From assembly GCA_934090685.1 (NCBI GenBank), contig CAKOJN010000007.1, positions 45,182-109,181 on the forward strand: a stretch of 64,000 nucleotides of DNA, written 5' to 3'. The translations under genes and the position numbers were made by a program. The notes under the pieces are model-generated. The model was given only the letters and a program-made list of their open reading frames with translations, ran no database searches and was not told the DNA's origin. Numbering within the stretch: the stretch's first letter is position 1; the number at the start of each line of letters is the position of its first letter. The stretch comes from an uncultured Bacilli bacterium (GTDB lineage Bacteria; Bacillota_I; Bacilli_A; RF39; UBA660). Shown piece after piece: positions 1 through 8,991 of the stretch.

Positions 1-176
1 AAATGAGACAAAGTGTTATGTCAAAAGTACCATATACATTAATATTAGGTGATAATGAAATGAATGATGGTACGATTAGTTATCGTCATCGTGGAAGCAC
101 TGAAACTAAGAGTATGAAGTTAGATGAATTTATTTCAATGTTAAAAGAAGAAATTAAGACTAAAAAGAATAACTAA
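1..176 (+). CDS. thrS: Threonyl-tRNA synthetase, C-terminal end (partial)
   Basis: Only the last 58 codons are present, in frame from base 3 to a TAA at 174-176. The residues match the end of the anticodon-binding domain of class II threonyl-tRNA synthetases: a strand reading VPYTLILGDNE, then DGTISYRHRG, then the closing helix rich in Leu, Glu and Lys. The enzyme charges tRNA-Thr in the cytoplasm. The active-site part lies outside the window. A hairpin with a T-run follows the stop directly, so this is the end of a transcription unit. The assignment rests on a short tail and is good but not certain. Confidence 0.8.
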   Translation, partial: MRQSVMSKVPYTLILGDNEMNDGTISYRHRGSTETKSMKLDEFISMLKEEIKTKKNN

Positions 177-190
177 TATTCTTTTTTTCT
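162..190 (+). terminator. Terminator of thrS
   Basis: AAAAAGAAT (162-170) pairs with ATTCTTTTT (178-186) around a short loop that holds the thrS stop codon. The T-run that follows is typical of a factor-independent terminator. Confidence 0.7.
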
Positions 191-201
191 TTTTGTTATG
201 A

Positions 202-226
202 TATAATAAGTACTCTACAAAGGAAG
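202..226 (+). promoter_or_regulatory. -10 box and ribosome site of the tandem paralogue operon
   Basis: A TATAAT lies at 202-207 and an AGGAAG ribosome site at 221-226, four bases before the ATG at 231. No good -35 box is visible, because the spacer region overlaps the thrS terminator T-run. Confidence 0.5.
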
Positions 227-230
227 CAGT

Positions 231-1286
231 ATGATAAGTAAAAAAGAAGTAATTAAATGTTTTTTTAATAATACAATTAAGGAAATAAAAGAAGAAAAAG
301 ATGTTCCTAATTTTAACATTGTTTTTATGGACGATATAAGTCCTTTTATAAAAGATATAGACGTTGATACTTCTTATTTAAATATAGCCAATAATAGCGA
401 TAAATCACTTCCTACTATGTATATTGAAAACAGTGATGTGTTTTTCTGCTACCTAACTTTAATAATTAATTCACTAATTGAACTAAGATATTTTTATACA
501 ACCTCAGTTAATAAATCAATATTGTGTCATCAAGTACTCACTAGAATATGGATGCGTATGGATTACAATGATTTTAATGATGTTATATCTTTCTTAGAAA
601 AACAATTAGATTTTATACGCGATGATACTTTTCTTGGATATCGTTATGCTAGAGAAATAGACAAATTTTATGATAGAAGTGTGATGTGTGAAAATCAAAG
701 TAATACGACATACGATGAAACAGACTCATCTCTTACTTTCTATATTTCCGATGATGAAAGTATACATAGTTTATCTCATGTAGATTATGGAATAAGATAT
801 GAAAACGGTGAGAAAGTCTGCTATATTTATGCAGTACAAAATAAAGGCGGAGAAATTAATAAAAAAATACAAAGAAAACTATATCATTTAAACAAAGGAA
901 TTGATAACCCTAATGTCCATCCAAATCAAGTATATACTTTAATACTCTTTATAAATGAATGTATTAAAAACGGTATAACTAAAATAAAAGTACCAAAGAT
1001 TCAAGTATTAAATCACAGATTTCATGAAATATTAAGTGAACAATACAAAAAAACATTTCAAGAGAAATGGACAGTCAACAATATTAAAAAAGCAAGTCAA
1101 GATAACTTACTTTGGTTAGAATTTAAGGAGGATATTTCATGGTATCGTCATATAGTTGACTCATCATCAAAAATAGATAAATTAAAGCAAGATAAACTAT
1201 TTGATTTAGTTAAAAGAATGCTTGCTTACTTTGATAATATGACTTTAATAAGTGATGATGATATCATGATATATAAATTAAAATAA
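231..1286 (+). CDS. Unknown protein, first of a tandem paralogue pair
   Basis: I do not recognise this 351-residue cytoplasmic protein. It has no signal peptide or membrane segment. It is the paralogue of the next gene: residues of about 185-269 are nearly identical between the two, whereas the N- and C-terminal parts are much more diverged. The conserved block contains VCYIYAVQNK, then KKIQRKLYHLNKGI, then HPNQVYTLILFINECIKNG and ends near NHRFHEIL. The gene starts at an ATG with an AGGAAG site, and the next gene begins one base after its stop. The two paralogues and an HD-domain gene form one operon. No catalytic motif could be named. Confidence 0.6.
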   Translation: MISKKEVIKCFFNNTIKEIKEEKDVPNFNIVFMDDISPFIKDIDVDTSYLNIANNSDKSLPTMYIENSDVFFCYLTLIINSLIELRYFYTTSVNKSILCHQVLTRIWMRMDYNDFNDVISFLEKQLDFIRDDTFLGYRYAREIDKFYDRSVMCENQSNTTYDETDSSLTFYISDDESIHSLSHVDYGIRYENGEKVCYIYAVQNKGGEINKKIQRKLYHLNKGIDNPNVHPNQVYTLILFINECIKNGITKIKVPKIQVLNHRFHEILSEQYKKTFQEKWTVNNIKKASQDNLLWLEFKEDISWYRHIVDSSSKIDKLKQDKLFDLVKRMLAYFDNMTLISDDDIMIYKLK

Positions 1287-1287
1287 T

Positions 1288-2337
1288 ATGAGTATATACA
1301 GAGTTAATATAAATGAAGTAATGAATTTATTTGATGAGGTTCTTCCAATAATTAAAAGTGAAATAGAAGTACCCAGTTTTAATATAGTATTTAATAATAT
1401 CGACAAAACCTACAATAACCTATCTAAAAATGAAATAGATGAAACAAAACAAACAATATATGTAGCTGACACAACGATGTTCTTTGATTATTTAACTAAA
1501 ATAATAAATTCATTAATTGAACTAAGAGAAGAATATTTCGAAGAAGTAAATCCATATAGTTTAACCAAATCATTATTAAAAAGAATATGGTTGCGTATGA
1601 ATAACAATGATTTCAATGACATTATATCTTTTTTGCAGCAGCAACTCATGTTTATAGAAGATAGAACTTTTATAGAATATAAATCATTAAAAATGATAAA
1701 TAGCTTTTATAATAGAGAAGTGTATGCATATAATAAAATAAATCGTACTTGGGATGAAACAGATAACTCAATGAGTTTTTATATTAAAGGTGAACCAAAT
1801 CATGAATTATCAGATGTTTTCTATGGAATAAGACACGAAAATGATGAAAAAGTCTGCTATATTTATGCAGTACAAAATAAAAGTAGAAAAATCAATAAAA
1901 AAATACAAAGAAAATTATATCATCTAAACAAAGGTATTGATAATCCTAATGTTCATCCGAATCAAGTATATACTTTAATACTCTTCATTAATGAATGCAT
2001 AAAAAACGGTGTCACTAAGATAAAAATACCGAAAGTCCAAGTATTAAATCATAGATACCATGAAATATTAAGTAAAAAATGTGAAAAAGACTTTAAAAAC
2101 AAATGGAATTATGTTAGAATATTAGAAACATTCGAAAATCCAATTAAAAAACGACAATATGAAAATGATAAAAAGTTATATAGCCATTTTGTCGATATGG
2201 AAAATAAAATAGATCAATTAAAAAGAAATAAATTATTCTTACTAGTTGATAGAATGAAATATTATTTTGACAATATAGAATTTATTTTTGAAGATGATAA
2301 TATTAAAGAATATGAATTAAGGAGAAAATATGAATAG
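1288..2337 (+). CDS. Unknown protein, second of a tandem paralogue pair
   Basis: This 349-residue protein is the tandem copy of its upstream neighbour. The shared block covers residues of about 180-262 and is very similar at the DNA level too, including a run of more than 30 identical bases (814-846 against 1850-1882). The flanks share a pattern (SLIELR, RMNNNDFNDIISFL) but are diverged. The product is predicted to be soluble. The next gene overlaps its end by 8 bases with a GGAGAA site inside this reading frame, which implies translational coupling. Function unknown. Confidence 0.6.
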   Translation: MSIYRVNINEVMNLFDEVLPIIKSEIEVPSFNIVFNNIDKTYNNLSKNEIDETKQTIYVADTTMFFDYLTKIINSLIELREEYFEEVNPYSLTKSLLKRIWLRMNNNDFNDIISFLQQQLMFIEDRTFIEYKSLKMINSFYNREVYAYNKINRTWDETDNSMSFYIKGEPNHELSDVFYGIRHENDEKVCYIYAVQNKSRKINKKIQRKLYHLNKGIDNPNVHPNQVYTLILFINECIKNGVTKIKIPKVQVLNHRYHEILSKKCEKDFKNKWNYVRILETFENPIKKRQYENDKKLYSHFVDMENKIDQLKRNKLFLLVDRMKYYFDNIEFIFEDDNIKEYELRRKYE

Positions 2338-2989
2338 AGAAGAAAATGTAGTTAATTTTTATATTATTTGTAATAAACTAAAAAATGTAATTAGAACAGG
2401 ATGGATAGTTTGGAATGTAAAAAGATATAGGCTAGAGAGTGTAGCAGAACATATCTATAGTACACAAATGCTTGCCATTGCGATGAAAAGTGAATATGGA
2501 TATGATATTGATATTATGAAAGTAATTTATATGCTTGCCATTCATGAATTGGGTGAAACAGTAATAGGTGATTTGACTCAATTTCAAATATCAAATGAGG
2601 AAAAAGAAATCATAGAGCATGAAGCAGTATCCAAAATATTAGAAGGTCTGCTTGACGGTGAATATATTAAAGAATTATTTCTAGAATTTGATCGTCACGA
2701 AACAAAAGAATCAATTTTTGCATATCAATGTGATAAATTAGAATGTGATCTTCAAAGTAAACTTTATGATATTGAAGGATGTGTTGACTTAAATAATCAA
2801 GAAGGAAACACTACTATGAATGCTCCTTTAGTCAAAGAATTACTTGATAATGGAGATAGTTTCTCTGATATGTGGTTAAAATTCGGTCAAGAAAAATACC
2901 CATATGATGAAAATTTCAGAAGTGTGTCTTCATATATGATAGGTAATAAACTTGAAAATAATCCTCTGATACTTAAAAAGAAGCAATAA
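2330..2989 (+). CDS. HD-domain hydrolase (YfbR/HDDC2-like)
   Basis: This 219-residue protein resembles the HD_3 group of metal-dependent phosphohydrolases, whose studied members (YfbR, HDDC2) dephosphorylate nucleoside 5'-monophosphates. Visible metal-ligand candidates are His41 in VAEHIYS, the His72-Glu73 pair in AIHELGE, and Asp81 in IGDLTQF. The canonical HD dyad is HE here, a substitution at a metal ligand that may alter activity. The start overlaps the end of the upstream paralogue by 8 bases, so it is probably translated with it. Specificity cannot be read from the sequence. Confidence 0.75.
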   Translation: MNREENVVNFYIICNKLKNVIRTGWIVWNVKRYRLESVAEHIYSTQMLAIAMKSEYGYDIDIMKVIYMLAIHELGETVIGDLTQFQISNEEKEIIEHEAVSKILEGLLDGEYIKELFLEFDRHETKESIFAYQCDKLECDLQSKLYDIEGCVDLNNQEGNTTMNAPLVKELLDNGDSFSDMWLKFGQEKYPYDENFRSVSSYMIGNKLENNPLILKKKQ

Positions 2990-2992
2990 TAT

Positions 2993-3021
2993 TTGACAAA
3001 TCGCCTTTTTTGTGGTATAAT
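2993..3021 (+). promoter_or_regulatory. Consensus promoter with extended -10
   Basis: TTGACA at 2993-2998, a 17-base spacer and TATAAT at 3016-3021 preceded by TGG make a near-perfect sigma-A promoter for the next gene. It also shows that the longer reading frame opening at 3010 cannot be translated from that codon. Confidence 0.85.
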
Positions 3022-3054
3022 CTATGTACAATCATTAAGGGGGTAATGGTTATT

Positions 3055-3480
3055 ATGAAGAATAGGTTTATTTTAGATTATTTGGATGAAAATAATTTTA
3101 AGAAATTAGAAAGAAGTTTAAAAAAATATAATATGGTTGCTTATAAGAAATTAATGTTTGATTTCTATCCTAAATTAAGAAGTGGTGAATTCGTTGGTGA
3201 ATTAGTTTCTATTAATAAGCATGAACAAACTGAAACATATGATTTAAGACTTCCTACTGACTCATTATTTGTTAAAGTATATGGAGAAGTTAAATTAAAC
3301 TATACTGTTTATAAAAACAATAATGTAGTTATGTTAAACAATTTAGAACCAAAAGATATATTATTAGATGGTCATAAATCAGAATTAACAGCTTATAAAG
3401 GAATTATGATTTCTAAAGCAAATGCTCAAAAAGAAATGTTTAAAATCGATTTATTATGTAGATTAGAAGGAAGAGAGTAG
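3055..3480 (+). CDS. Conserved hypothetical protein
   Basis: A soluble 141-residue protein I do not recognise. It starts with a basic and acidic helical region (DYLDENNFKKLERSLKKY) followed by beta-strand-like stretches (TYDLRLPTDSLFVKVYGEV). The ATG at 3055 is chosen because AAGGGGG (3037-3043) sits at good distance and a strong promoter lies just upstream. The gene is monocistronic, with its own promoter and a terminator overlapping its stop. The strong expression signals suggest an abundant product, but no function can be assigned. Confidence 0.7.
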   Translation: MKNRFILDYLDENNFKKLERSLKKYNMVAYKKLMFDFYPKLRSGEFVGELVSINKHEQTETYDLRLPTDSLFVKVYGEVKLNYTVYKNNNVVMLNNLEPKDILLDGHKSELTAYKGIMISKANAQKEMFKIDLLCRLEGRE

Positions 3481-3493
3481 TCCTTCTTTTTTT
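3465..3493 (+). terminator. Terminator overlapping a stop codon
   Basis: AGAAGGA (3465-3471) pairs with TCCTTCT (3481-3487), followed by a T-run. The TAG stop of the upstream gene lies in the loop. Confidence 0.85.
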
Positions 3494-4823
3494 ATAGTGA
3501 AATGTCAGAATTTTTATATTCAGAATATATATAATTAATTATTGCTTGCAATTGATTATCTTTAATGCTCCCATATTCGTACGGCATAATCAAATCGTCC
3601 TCCATAATAATATCAGGTATAGTTTGAAATTCATTTAAATTATAAAAAGTAGACGGAATGGCAATTTTTATTCCATTTTTTTCTAATATTTTAGTAGTAA
3701 AAATATAAAGTGTTATACCAAAACCATCACCAGATGTATGTTTACCAATTGTTTTTGCAAAACCAGTTTTATTTGCTAATTTTGCAAGCGTATCTGATGT
3801 TGAGTAATTTTCATCATCAATTAATAAATATCTATTTTCAATTGTTGAGCCACCATTTTGTATACCAATACTATATTCTAATTCACTCGCAGATTGGTTG
3901 ATTCTTTCTAAAGACTTATTAATATCCTCACCACCGCCTTGATATATTTCATTTATCTGACTACAATCTAGTTTACCCACATTAGAACTAATATTACAAG
4001 TATATCTATAATCTTTATTTGAAAAATAACTTAGTAGTTTGAACCACTCGTCACTTCCTCCGTTATTTCCTCTTATATCTATTATTAAACTTTTAGTACC
4101 ATCAGAATTTAAATAATCTGCTATTTTCTTTATATACTCACAAACGCCATTTACTTTTTCTCCAAAAAAATCATATATTTCATCGGCATTTAGTAAACTG
4201 TGACTAAAACTATTAATTCTTAAGTAGGGTAGACCATTAGTATAATAAAAAATAACATTATTTGATGTCTTACTATTCTGATCTTTAAATACGCTAGATT
4301 CTACCGGTTCTATCATTTCATCTTGGTGGTCTATAGTCATTATTTTTTTAGTGTCGCTAGGAATAACCAATCTTTTAATATAACATTTTCCATCCTCAAA
4401 ACCACAGCTTCCCTGACATTGCAAAACATACTTATCAATGCTTACACCATTAATTTTAGTAACTTCCTTACCTTCAAAGAGTGGGTTAAGTGATTTAGAT
4501 ACATAGTATTTTCCTTTATAGTATTGTAATACTATTGGCAATATTTTGGATGATTTGTGCATCTTTTTATTTGCTAGCATATATACATGACCACTATGAA
4601 GACTAACTAAAAACTGATTAATAATTTGCACATACTCATCATCAGAATTTATGTGTTTTAGTTGATTTATTATTTCATTATACTTTTTATCATCTAATGG
4701 GTTAGGAACGTTATTTTTTGCTAGTATATCTTTATTGTACTTATATAATGCTTTTTTTAAAAACTCATATATTTTTTTAAATTCTGCAACATAAGAAGAT
4801 TCATTAAAAATATTTTCACTCAT
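3492..4823 (-). CDS. S41-family (C-terminal processing-like) peptidase
   Basis: The 443-residue product resembles S41 serine peptidases. The strand-turn SLIIDIRGNNGG is the typical S41 core, and YSTSDTLAKLA holds the likely nucleophile serine (near residue 340). The Lys in IGKHTSGDGFG, about 20 residues later, fits the Ser/Lys dyad of the family. No signal peptide or PDZ domain is clear, so it may act inside the cell or be exported in another way; an N-terminal region of about 170 residues is not recognised. Two ATGs lie close together. The second (4823) is preferred because GGTGATG before it is the usual ribosome site in this genome. It stands alone, next to murC. Confidence 0.7.
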   Translation of the reverse strand: MSENIFNESSYVAEFKKIYEFLKKALYKYNKDILAKNNVPNPLDDKKYNEIINQLKHINSDDEYVQIINQFLVSLHSGHVYMLANKKMHKSSKILPIVLQYYKGKYYVSKSLNPLFEGKEVTKINGVSIDKYVLQCQGSCGFEDGKCYIKRLVIPSDTKKIMTIDHQDEMIEPVESSVFKDQNSKTSNNVIFYYTNGLPYLRINSFSHSLLNADEIYDFFGEKVNGVCEYIKKIADYLNSDGTKSLIIDIRGNNGGSDEWFKLLSYFSNKDYRYTCNISSNVGKLDCSQINEIYQGGGEDINKSLERINQSASELEYSIGIQNGGSTIENRYLLIDDENYSTSDTLAKLANKTGFAKTIGKHTSGDGFGITLYIFTTKILEKNGIKIAIPSTFYNLNEFQTIPDIIMEDDLIMPYEYGSIKDNQLQAIINYIYSEYKNSDISL

Positions 4824-4872
4824 TACCATTCACCAATTATATAATACCATAATCAAAATATAAAAAAAAGAA

Positions 4873-6177
4873 CTAGTCACTTGCTAATTCTTTATATTTA
4901 TCTTCAAGTAAATATATATCTTTACTACTCATAAATAGAAGTACTGCATTAGTATCTTTATATACTAATAGTTTATCAGCATCATCAAGAGATATATGTT
5001 CACCATTTTTTAAATCCTTAATGATATCAAATGCAGTTACATCATCATAACCAACTTCTTTTCTATCTTCACCTATATCCATTACATACGCTTTATCTGC
5101 TAGATTTAATGCATCAGCAAAGTCTTTATGAAAATATTTAACTCTTGACTTTGTATGTGCCTTAAATAATGCTATTATAGGTCTGTCACTATATTTTTTT
5201 CTTGCAGCTTCAATAGTAACTTTTACTTCAGTTGGATGATGTGCATAGTCATCAATTAATATATTGTTTCTAAATTTTTCTTCGATAAATCTTCTTTTAG
5301 CATGCACTATTTTAGAAATACCTGTTTTTAATAAATTCTTATCTATATTTTCTAAATATCCAACCGTAATAACACTAAGAGCATTCAAAAGTAAGTGGTC
5401 TCCTACAAAAGGGAAAGTGTATGTGTCATAGTACTTTCCTTTAATATAAACATCAGCAGTAGTTACCTCTTCATTATGACTAACATTTTTAACTATAACA
5501 TCATTATCACTATTAAATCCATAGAATAAAACTTCTTTATCTGTCTTTAATTTTCTAGTATTTTTATCATCGCCACACATTATTACTGCTTTTCTTGCTT
5601 TGTTAATAAATGCGTTAAATGCATCAATAACATCATCTAAATCTTTATAATAATCTGTGTGGTCAAGTTCAACATTAGTAACAACTGCATAATATGGATT
5701 ATATGAAAGAAAATGTCTTTTAAATTCACAAGCTTCAAGAGCAAAATATTCATTTTTCTTATCAGCAAATCCAGTACCATCACCAATAAGATAATTAATA
5801 CCTATTGATTTAAAAACAGTACTCATCATAGTAGTAGTTGTAGTTTTACCATGACAACCTGATATTGCGATTAATTTAGTATTATTTGTAAGCTCCGCTA
5901 TCATTTCTTGATATGTAAATATTTTAAGTCCAAGTTCATGAGCTCTTTTAACTTCAGGATGATCAGTAGTAAATGCATTTCCTTGTACAATAACCATATT
6001 TTCCTTAATGTTATCTTTATTAAATGTAGTAAATGGTATACCTTTTTCAATAAGGCCTTTTTCTGTAAAGAAATGATCAGGCTTATCACTACCCATAACA
6101 TTATATCCAAGACTATGCATTATTTGTGCTAAAGCACTCATTCCACTTCCTTTAATACCAATAAAATAATAAATCAT
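4873..6177 (-). CDS. murC: UDP-N-acetylmuramate--L-alanine ligase
   Basis: MurC adds L-alanine to UDP-N-acetylmuramate, the first amino acid of the peptidoglycan stem peptide, using ATP in the cytoplasm. The N-terminal dinucleotide-type loop (FIGIKGSGMSALAQ), the ATP-binding GCHGKTTTT, the ALEACEFKRHFLSY segment and HAKRRFIEE match MurC closely. The length of 434 residues is normal. The start at 6177 is set by AGGTGA four bases upstream; a longer in-frame start at 6216 lacks a site. It is a single-gene unit, and it is direct evidence that the organism makes peptidoglycan. Confidence 0.95.
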   Translation of the reverse strand: MIYYFIGIKGSGMSALAQIMHSLGYNVMGSDKPDHFFTEKGLIEKGIPFTTFNKDNIKENMVIVQGNAFTTDHPEVKRAHELGLKIFTYQEMIAELTNNTKLIAISGCHGKTTTTTMMSTVFKSIGINYLIGDGTGFADKKNEYFALEACEFKRHFLSYNPYYAVVTNVELDHTDYYKDLDDVIDAFNAFINKARKAVIMCGDDKNTRKLKTDKEVLFYGFNSDNDVIVKNVSHNEEVTTADVYIKGKYYDTYTFPFVGDHLLLNALSVITVGYLENIDKNLLKTGISKIVHAKRRFIEEKFRNNILIDDYAHHPTEVKVTIEAARKKYSDRPIIALFKAHTKSRVKYFHKDFADALNLADKAYVMDIGEDRKEVGYDDVTAFDIIKDLKNGEHISLDDADKLLVYKDTNAVLLFMSSKDIYLLEDKYKELASD

Positions 6178-6238
6178 AAAATCACCTAGTATAATTATAC
6201 TATAAATATCAATCATTTTCGATAAATTTTATATTTTA

Positions 6239-6267
6239 TTGACATATTTTTATAAAAAAAATTATAG
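6239..6267 (+). promoter_or_regulatory. Promoter
   Basis: TTGACA at 6239-6244 and TTATAG at 6262-6267 with a 17-base spacer precede the small membrane protein gene at 6285. Confidence 0.55.
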
Positions 6268-6284
6268 CTTTTAATAGGGGATTT

Positions 6285-6851
6285 ATGAAAAAATTAATAT
6301 ATAATTCAAATTTAAAAAAAGATATTGAAAATTATAATAAAAAATTAAACATATACGAAGAGATTTTTAGGTATTTGGTTTGTCTTTTGGGAGTATGTTT
6401 TTTAGCTATTATTATAAATGGTAATTTTTTATTACCAGCAATAATTTGCTATATAACAGTTTCTATTCCAATATTTAAAAACTATATTAAAAATAAAATC
6501 AAAAGAATTAATAAGAAAAAGAAAAACTCTTCTAATAAAATAGATAAATTAATAAGTGAACTTTATGATAATAGTATTAATATAAGTAAAAAAGAACTTA
6601 TTTGTTCTAAAACTATAAGTACTAAAACTAAAAAAATATCAAGAAACAATAATGAAATAATTAAGAATGAAGCAAGTATAAATACAGATTACTACTTAAA
6701 AGATATTCAAAATAGACTTAAAATACTTAGAAGAGAAAAGAAAACAATTTTAGAAAAAGATAAAATAATTAATGAGTGTAACTTATATTTGATGAATGAA
6801 AATGAGCTTGATTACAATATTCCAGAAGAATATAAAAGAATTTTAAAATAG
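6285..6851 (+). CDS. Small membrane protein, unknown
   Basis: This 188-residue protein has two adjacent hydrophobic segments near residues 29-68 (FRYLVCLLGVCFLAIIING and FLLPAIICYITVSIPIF), followed by a long, highly charged Lys/Asn-rich cytoplasmic tail likely to be helical. The start follows AGGGGATTT. I do not recognise a family. Its own promoter and terminator make it a single-gene unit. Confidence 0.6.
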   Translation: MKKLIYNSNLKKDIENYNKKLNIYEEIFRYLVCLLGVCFLAIIINGNFLLPAIICYITVSIPIFKNYIKNKIKRINKKKKNSSNKIDKLISELYDNSINISKKELICSKTISTKTKKISRNNNEIIKNEASINTDYYLKDIQNRLKILRREKKTILEKDKIINECNLYLMNENELDYNIPEEYKRILK

Positions 6852-6875
6852 ATATATACTTATCTATTTTATTTT
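6845..6875 (+). terminator. Terminator
   Basis: AAAATAGATA (6845-6854) pairs with TATCTATTTT (6861-6870) and is followed by ATTTT. It ends the small membrane protein gene. Confidence 0.7.
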
Positions 6876-6912
6876 AGTATAATAAGTATGAAAAGTATGA
6901 TTTGGAGGAAAT

Positions 6913-7113
6913 ATGAAAAATAAATATATTGGAATATCTAAAGTAGGGGAAAAAGGACAAATAGTTATACCAAAAGAAGCAAGAGAAATGTTCGATATTA
7001 AGCCAGGAGACTCATTAGTGATTCTTTGTGATAAGAAAAAAGGTATGGCAATACTAAAAAGTGACGTTATAGAATCTAATATTGATGATATCATTAAAAC
7101 TAAGGAGAAATAA
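6913..7113 (+). CDS. AbrB/SpoVT-family swapped-hairpin regulator
   Basis: This 66-residue protein has the swapped-hairpin AbrB fold signature: GEKGQIVIPKEAREMFDIKPGDSL, followed by a strand and an acidic-basic tail. Such proteins are small DNA-binding dimers. It has a GGAGGAAAT site and ends two bases before the ATP-binding subunit of an ABC transporter, so it probably controls that exporter operon, including itself. AbrB-ABC-permease gene trios are common in Firmicutes; the exact ligand is unknown. Confidence 0.85.
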   Translation: MKNKYIGISKVGEKGQIVIPKEAREMFDIKPGDSLVILCDKKKGMAILKSDVIESNIDDIIKTKEK

Positions 7114-7115
7114 AT

Positions 7116-7841
7116 ATGAATGCAATAGAACTTAAAAATGTAGTTAAAAAATATAAAGATAAAACGGTAGTTAATAATATAAATTTAAATATTAAAGAAG
7201 GTGAATTGTTTTCTTTATTAGGCACAAATGGTGCTGGTAAGACAACAACTATTAAGATGATTTCAACGTTAATAAGACAAAACAGTGGTAACATTAAAGT
7301 ACTTGGATATGACACAATAGAAGATTATACATCAATCAGAAAAAGTATTAATGTATCGCCTCAAGAAACAGCTGTTGCGATGAATTTAACTGTATATGAA
7401 AATCTTGATTTTATGGCAAATGTTTATCAAATTAAAAATAAAAAAGATAAAATAGATGAACTTATAAAAATATTTAAATTAGAAGAAGTATTAAATCAAA
7501 AAGCAAAAACATTATCAGGTGGATACATGAGAAAATTATCTATCGCAATATCACTTATAAATGAACCAAAAGTATTATTTTTAGATGAACCAACACTAGG
7601 ATTAGATGTATTATCAAGAAAAGAGTTATGGAACACTATAAGTTCTTTAAAAGGAAAAATTACTATTATACTTACTACACATTACATGGAAGAGGCAGAA
7701 AGTTTATCAGATAGGGTAGCTATTATGAATAAAGGTAATATTATTGAAATAGGTACTCCAAAAGAATTAATTAGTAAAACCAAAACTAAAAATATGGAAG
7801 ATGCTTTTGTTTCTTTAGTAGCTGGAGGTAAAGATGAATAG
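7116..7841 (+). CDS. ABC transporter ATP-binding protein
   Basis: The 241-residue ATPase has Walker A GTNGAGKTTT, signature LSGGYMRKLS, Walker B VLFLDEPTLGLD and the switch histidine in LTTHYMEEAE. It belongs to the drug/multidrug exporter group of ABC-2 systems (CcmA-like). It lies in an operon after an AbrB regulator, and its end overlaps the permease gene by 8 bases, so subunit synthesis is coupled. The two together probably export a lipid-like or peptide compound from the cell; the substrate is not known. Confidence 0.9.
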   Translation: MNAIELKNVVKKYKDKTVVNNINLNIKEGELFSLLGTNGAGKTTTIKMISTLIRQNSGNIKVLGYDTIEDYTSIRKSINVSPQETAVAMNLTVYENLDFMANVYQIKNKKDKIDELIKIFKLEEVLNQKAKTLSGGYMRKLSIAISLINEPKVLFLDEPTLGLDVLSRKELWNTISSLKGKITIILTTHYMEEAESLSDRVAIMNKGNIIEIGTPKELISKTKTKNMEDAFVSLVAGGKDE

Positions 7842-8562
7842 AATAATTAATTTTGCAAATAGAAATATTAAAGAAATAGTAAGAGATCCATTAAGTATAG
7901 TATTCGCATCAGTGTTACCATTATTTTTATTATTTATATTTAATCAATTTAATATACCAAATGAGGTATACAAATTAGAAAACTTTACGCCCGGAATTAT
8001 AATATTTAGTTTCTCATTTATAACAATGTTTACTGCTACACTAGTTGCTAAAGATAGAACAACTTCATTATTAATAAGATTAGGTATTAGTCCTATGAAG
8101 CCATATGAATATATTTTAGGATACATTTTATCATTAATACCACTTATTATACTTCAAGATATGTTAACCGTTATAGTTGCTTTATTATTAGGTTTAAAGT
8201 TTAGTGGCGGTGTAATTCATATGATACTTATTTCATTAATTATATCAATTCTATTTATATCACTTGGTATTTTAATTGGATGTATAACAACAGATAAATC
8301 AAGTTCAGGTATATCTAGCATTATAGTACAACTAGTATGTTTTACAAGTGGAATGTATTTTAGCGTAGATATGGTAGGTAAGACTTTTAAAACTATATGT
8401 GAAGTTTTACCATTTAAGTCATCGCTTACTATATTAAAAAGCTTTATGAATAATGATTTAAGCTTAATAACTACTTGTGATATCTTAACATTTAGTATTT
8501 ATACAATATTAGTAACAATTCTCTCATGTATATTGTTTAAGAAAAAGATGAAGGGTGAGTAG
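7834..8562 (+). CDS. ABC-2 type permease
   Basis: A 242-residue membrane protein with about six hydrophobic segments: one near residues 21-36, then segments around 55-72, 97-122, 130-155, 165-180 and 212-235. This is the normal layout and size of an ABC-2 permease of the drug/daunorubicin type. It partners the overlapping upstream ATPase. No terminator is obvious before the promoter of the next gene. Confidence 0.85.
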   Translation: MNRIINFANRNIKEIVRDPLSIVFASVLPLFLLFIFNQFNIPNEVYKLENFTPGIIIFSFSFITMFTATLVAKDRTTSLLIRLGISPMKPYEYILGYILSLIPLIILQDMLTVIVALLLGLKFSGGVIHMILISLIISILFISLGILIGCITTDKSSSGISSIIVQLVCFTSGMYFSVDMVGKTFKTICEVLPFKSSLTILKSFMNNDLSLITTCDILTFSIYTILVTILSCILFKKKMKGE

Positions 8563-8572
8563 TTTAAATTTC

Positions 8573-8601
8573 TTTACAAATAATTTTCTTTATAGTATTA
8601 T
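8573..8601 (+). promoter_or_regulatory. Promoter
   Basis: TTTACA at 8573-8578, a 17-base spacer and TATTAT at 8596-8601 precede the gene at 8625. The position rules out the in-frame GTG at 8604 as start, since AAAGGAGATAA follows it and serves the ATG at 8625. Confidence 0.75.
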
Positions 8602-8624
8602 AGGTGAAAAAAGGAGATAATTTT

Positions 8625-8978
8625 ATGGAATATTCAAAAGAATTTAAAGAATTAGTTTATAGTGGATATTATAGGAAAACTACTGATTCAACTATTTTAT
8701 GTGGACCATATGCATCAAATATTCTTTCACTTTTAGAATCTGGGGAAGATAATAAGATGCTTGGTGAATTGTTGTACGATGGTTGTCGTGACTGGAGTAT
8801 AAGTGCAATTGATATTTTAACTTGTATAGATGAAGATAAAATTGATATTTTACGTGAAGAAGCTGAAATGGTAATTAAAAGAAGAGAAACTTATATCGAA
8901 TGGAGAAAAAATTATCGATATGCTAATGTAAACAAATTGCAGATGACTCCAAAATCAAATTCAGAAAATAATAGATAA
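8625..8978 (+). CDS. Conserved hypothetical protein
   Basis: A soluble 117-residue protein, probably all-helical, with three cysteines in the first 75 residues (LCGPY, DGCRD, LTCID). I do not recognise it. The start is fixed by a strong AAAGGAGATAA site eight bases ahead. It has its own promoter and a strong bidirectional terminator. Its C-terminal tail is polar and probably unstructured. Confidence 0.65.
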   Translation: MEYSKEFKELVYSGYYRKTTDSTILCGPYASNILSLLESGEDNKMLGELLYDGCRDWSISAIDILTCIDEDKIDILREEAEMVIKRRETYIEWRKNYRYANVNKLQMTPKSNSENNR

Positions 8979-8991
8979 TTATATATCAAAA

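Noticed and set aside
231..2989. A toxin-antitoxin or abortive-infection operon
   Set aside because: There is no recognisable toxin or nuclease motif and both proteins are large; only the order of genes suggests it.
3010..3054. Upstream extension of the gene at 3055
   Set aside because: The extra codons cover the -10 box and leader of a perfect promoter, so they cannot be in the transcript.
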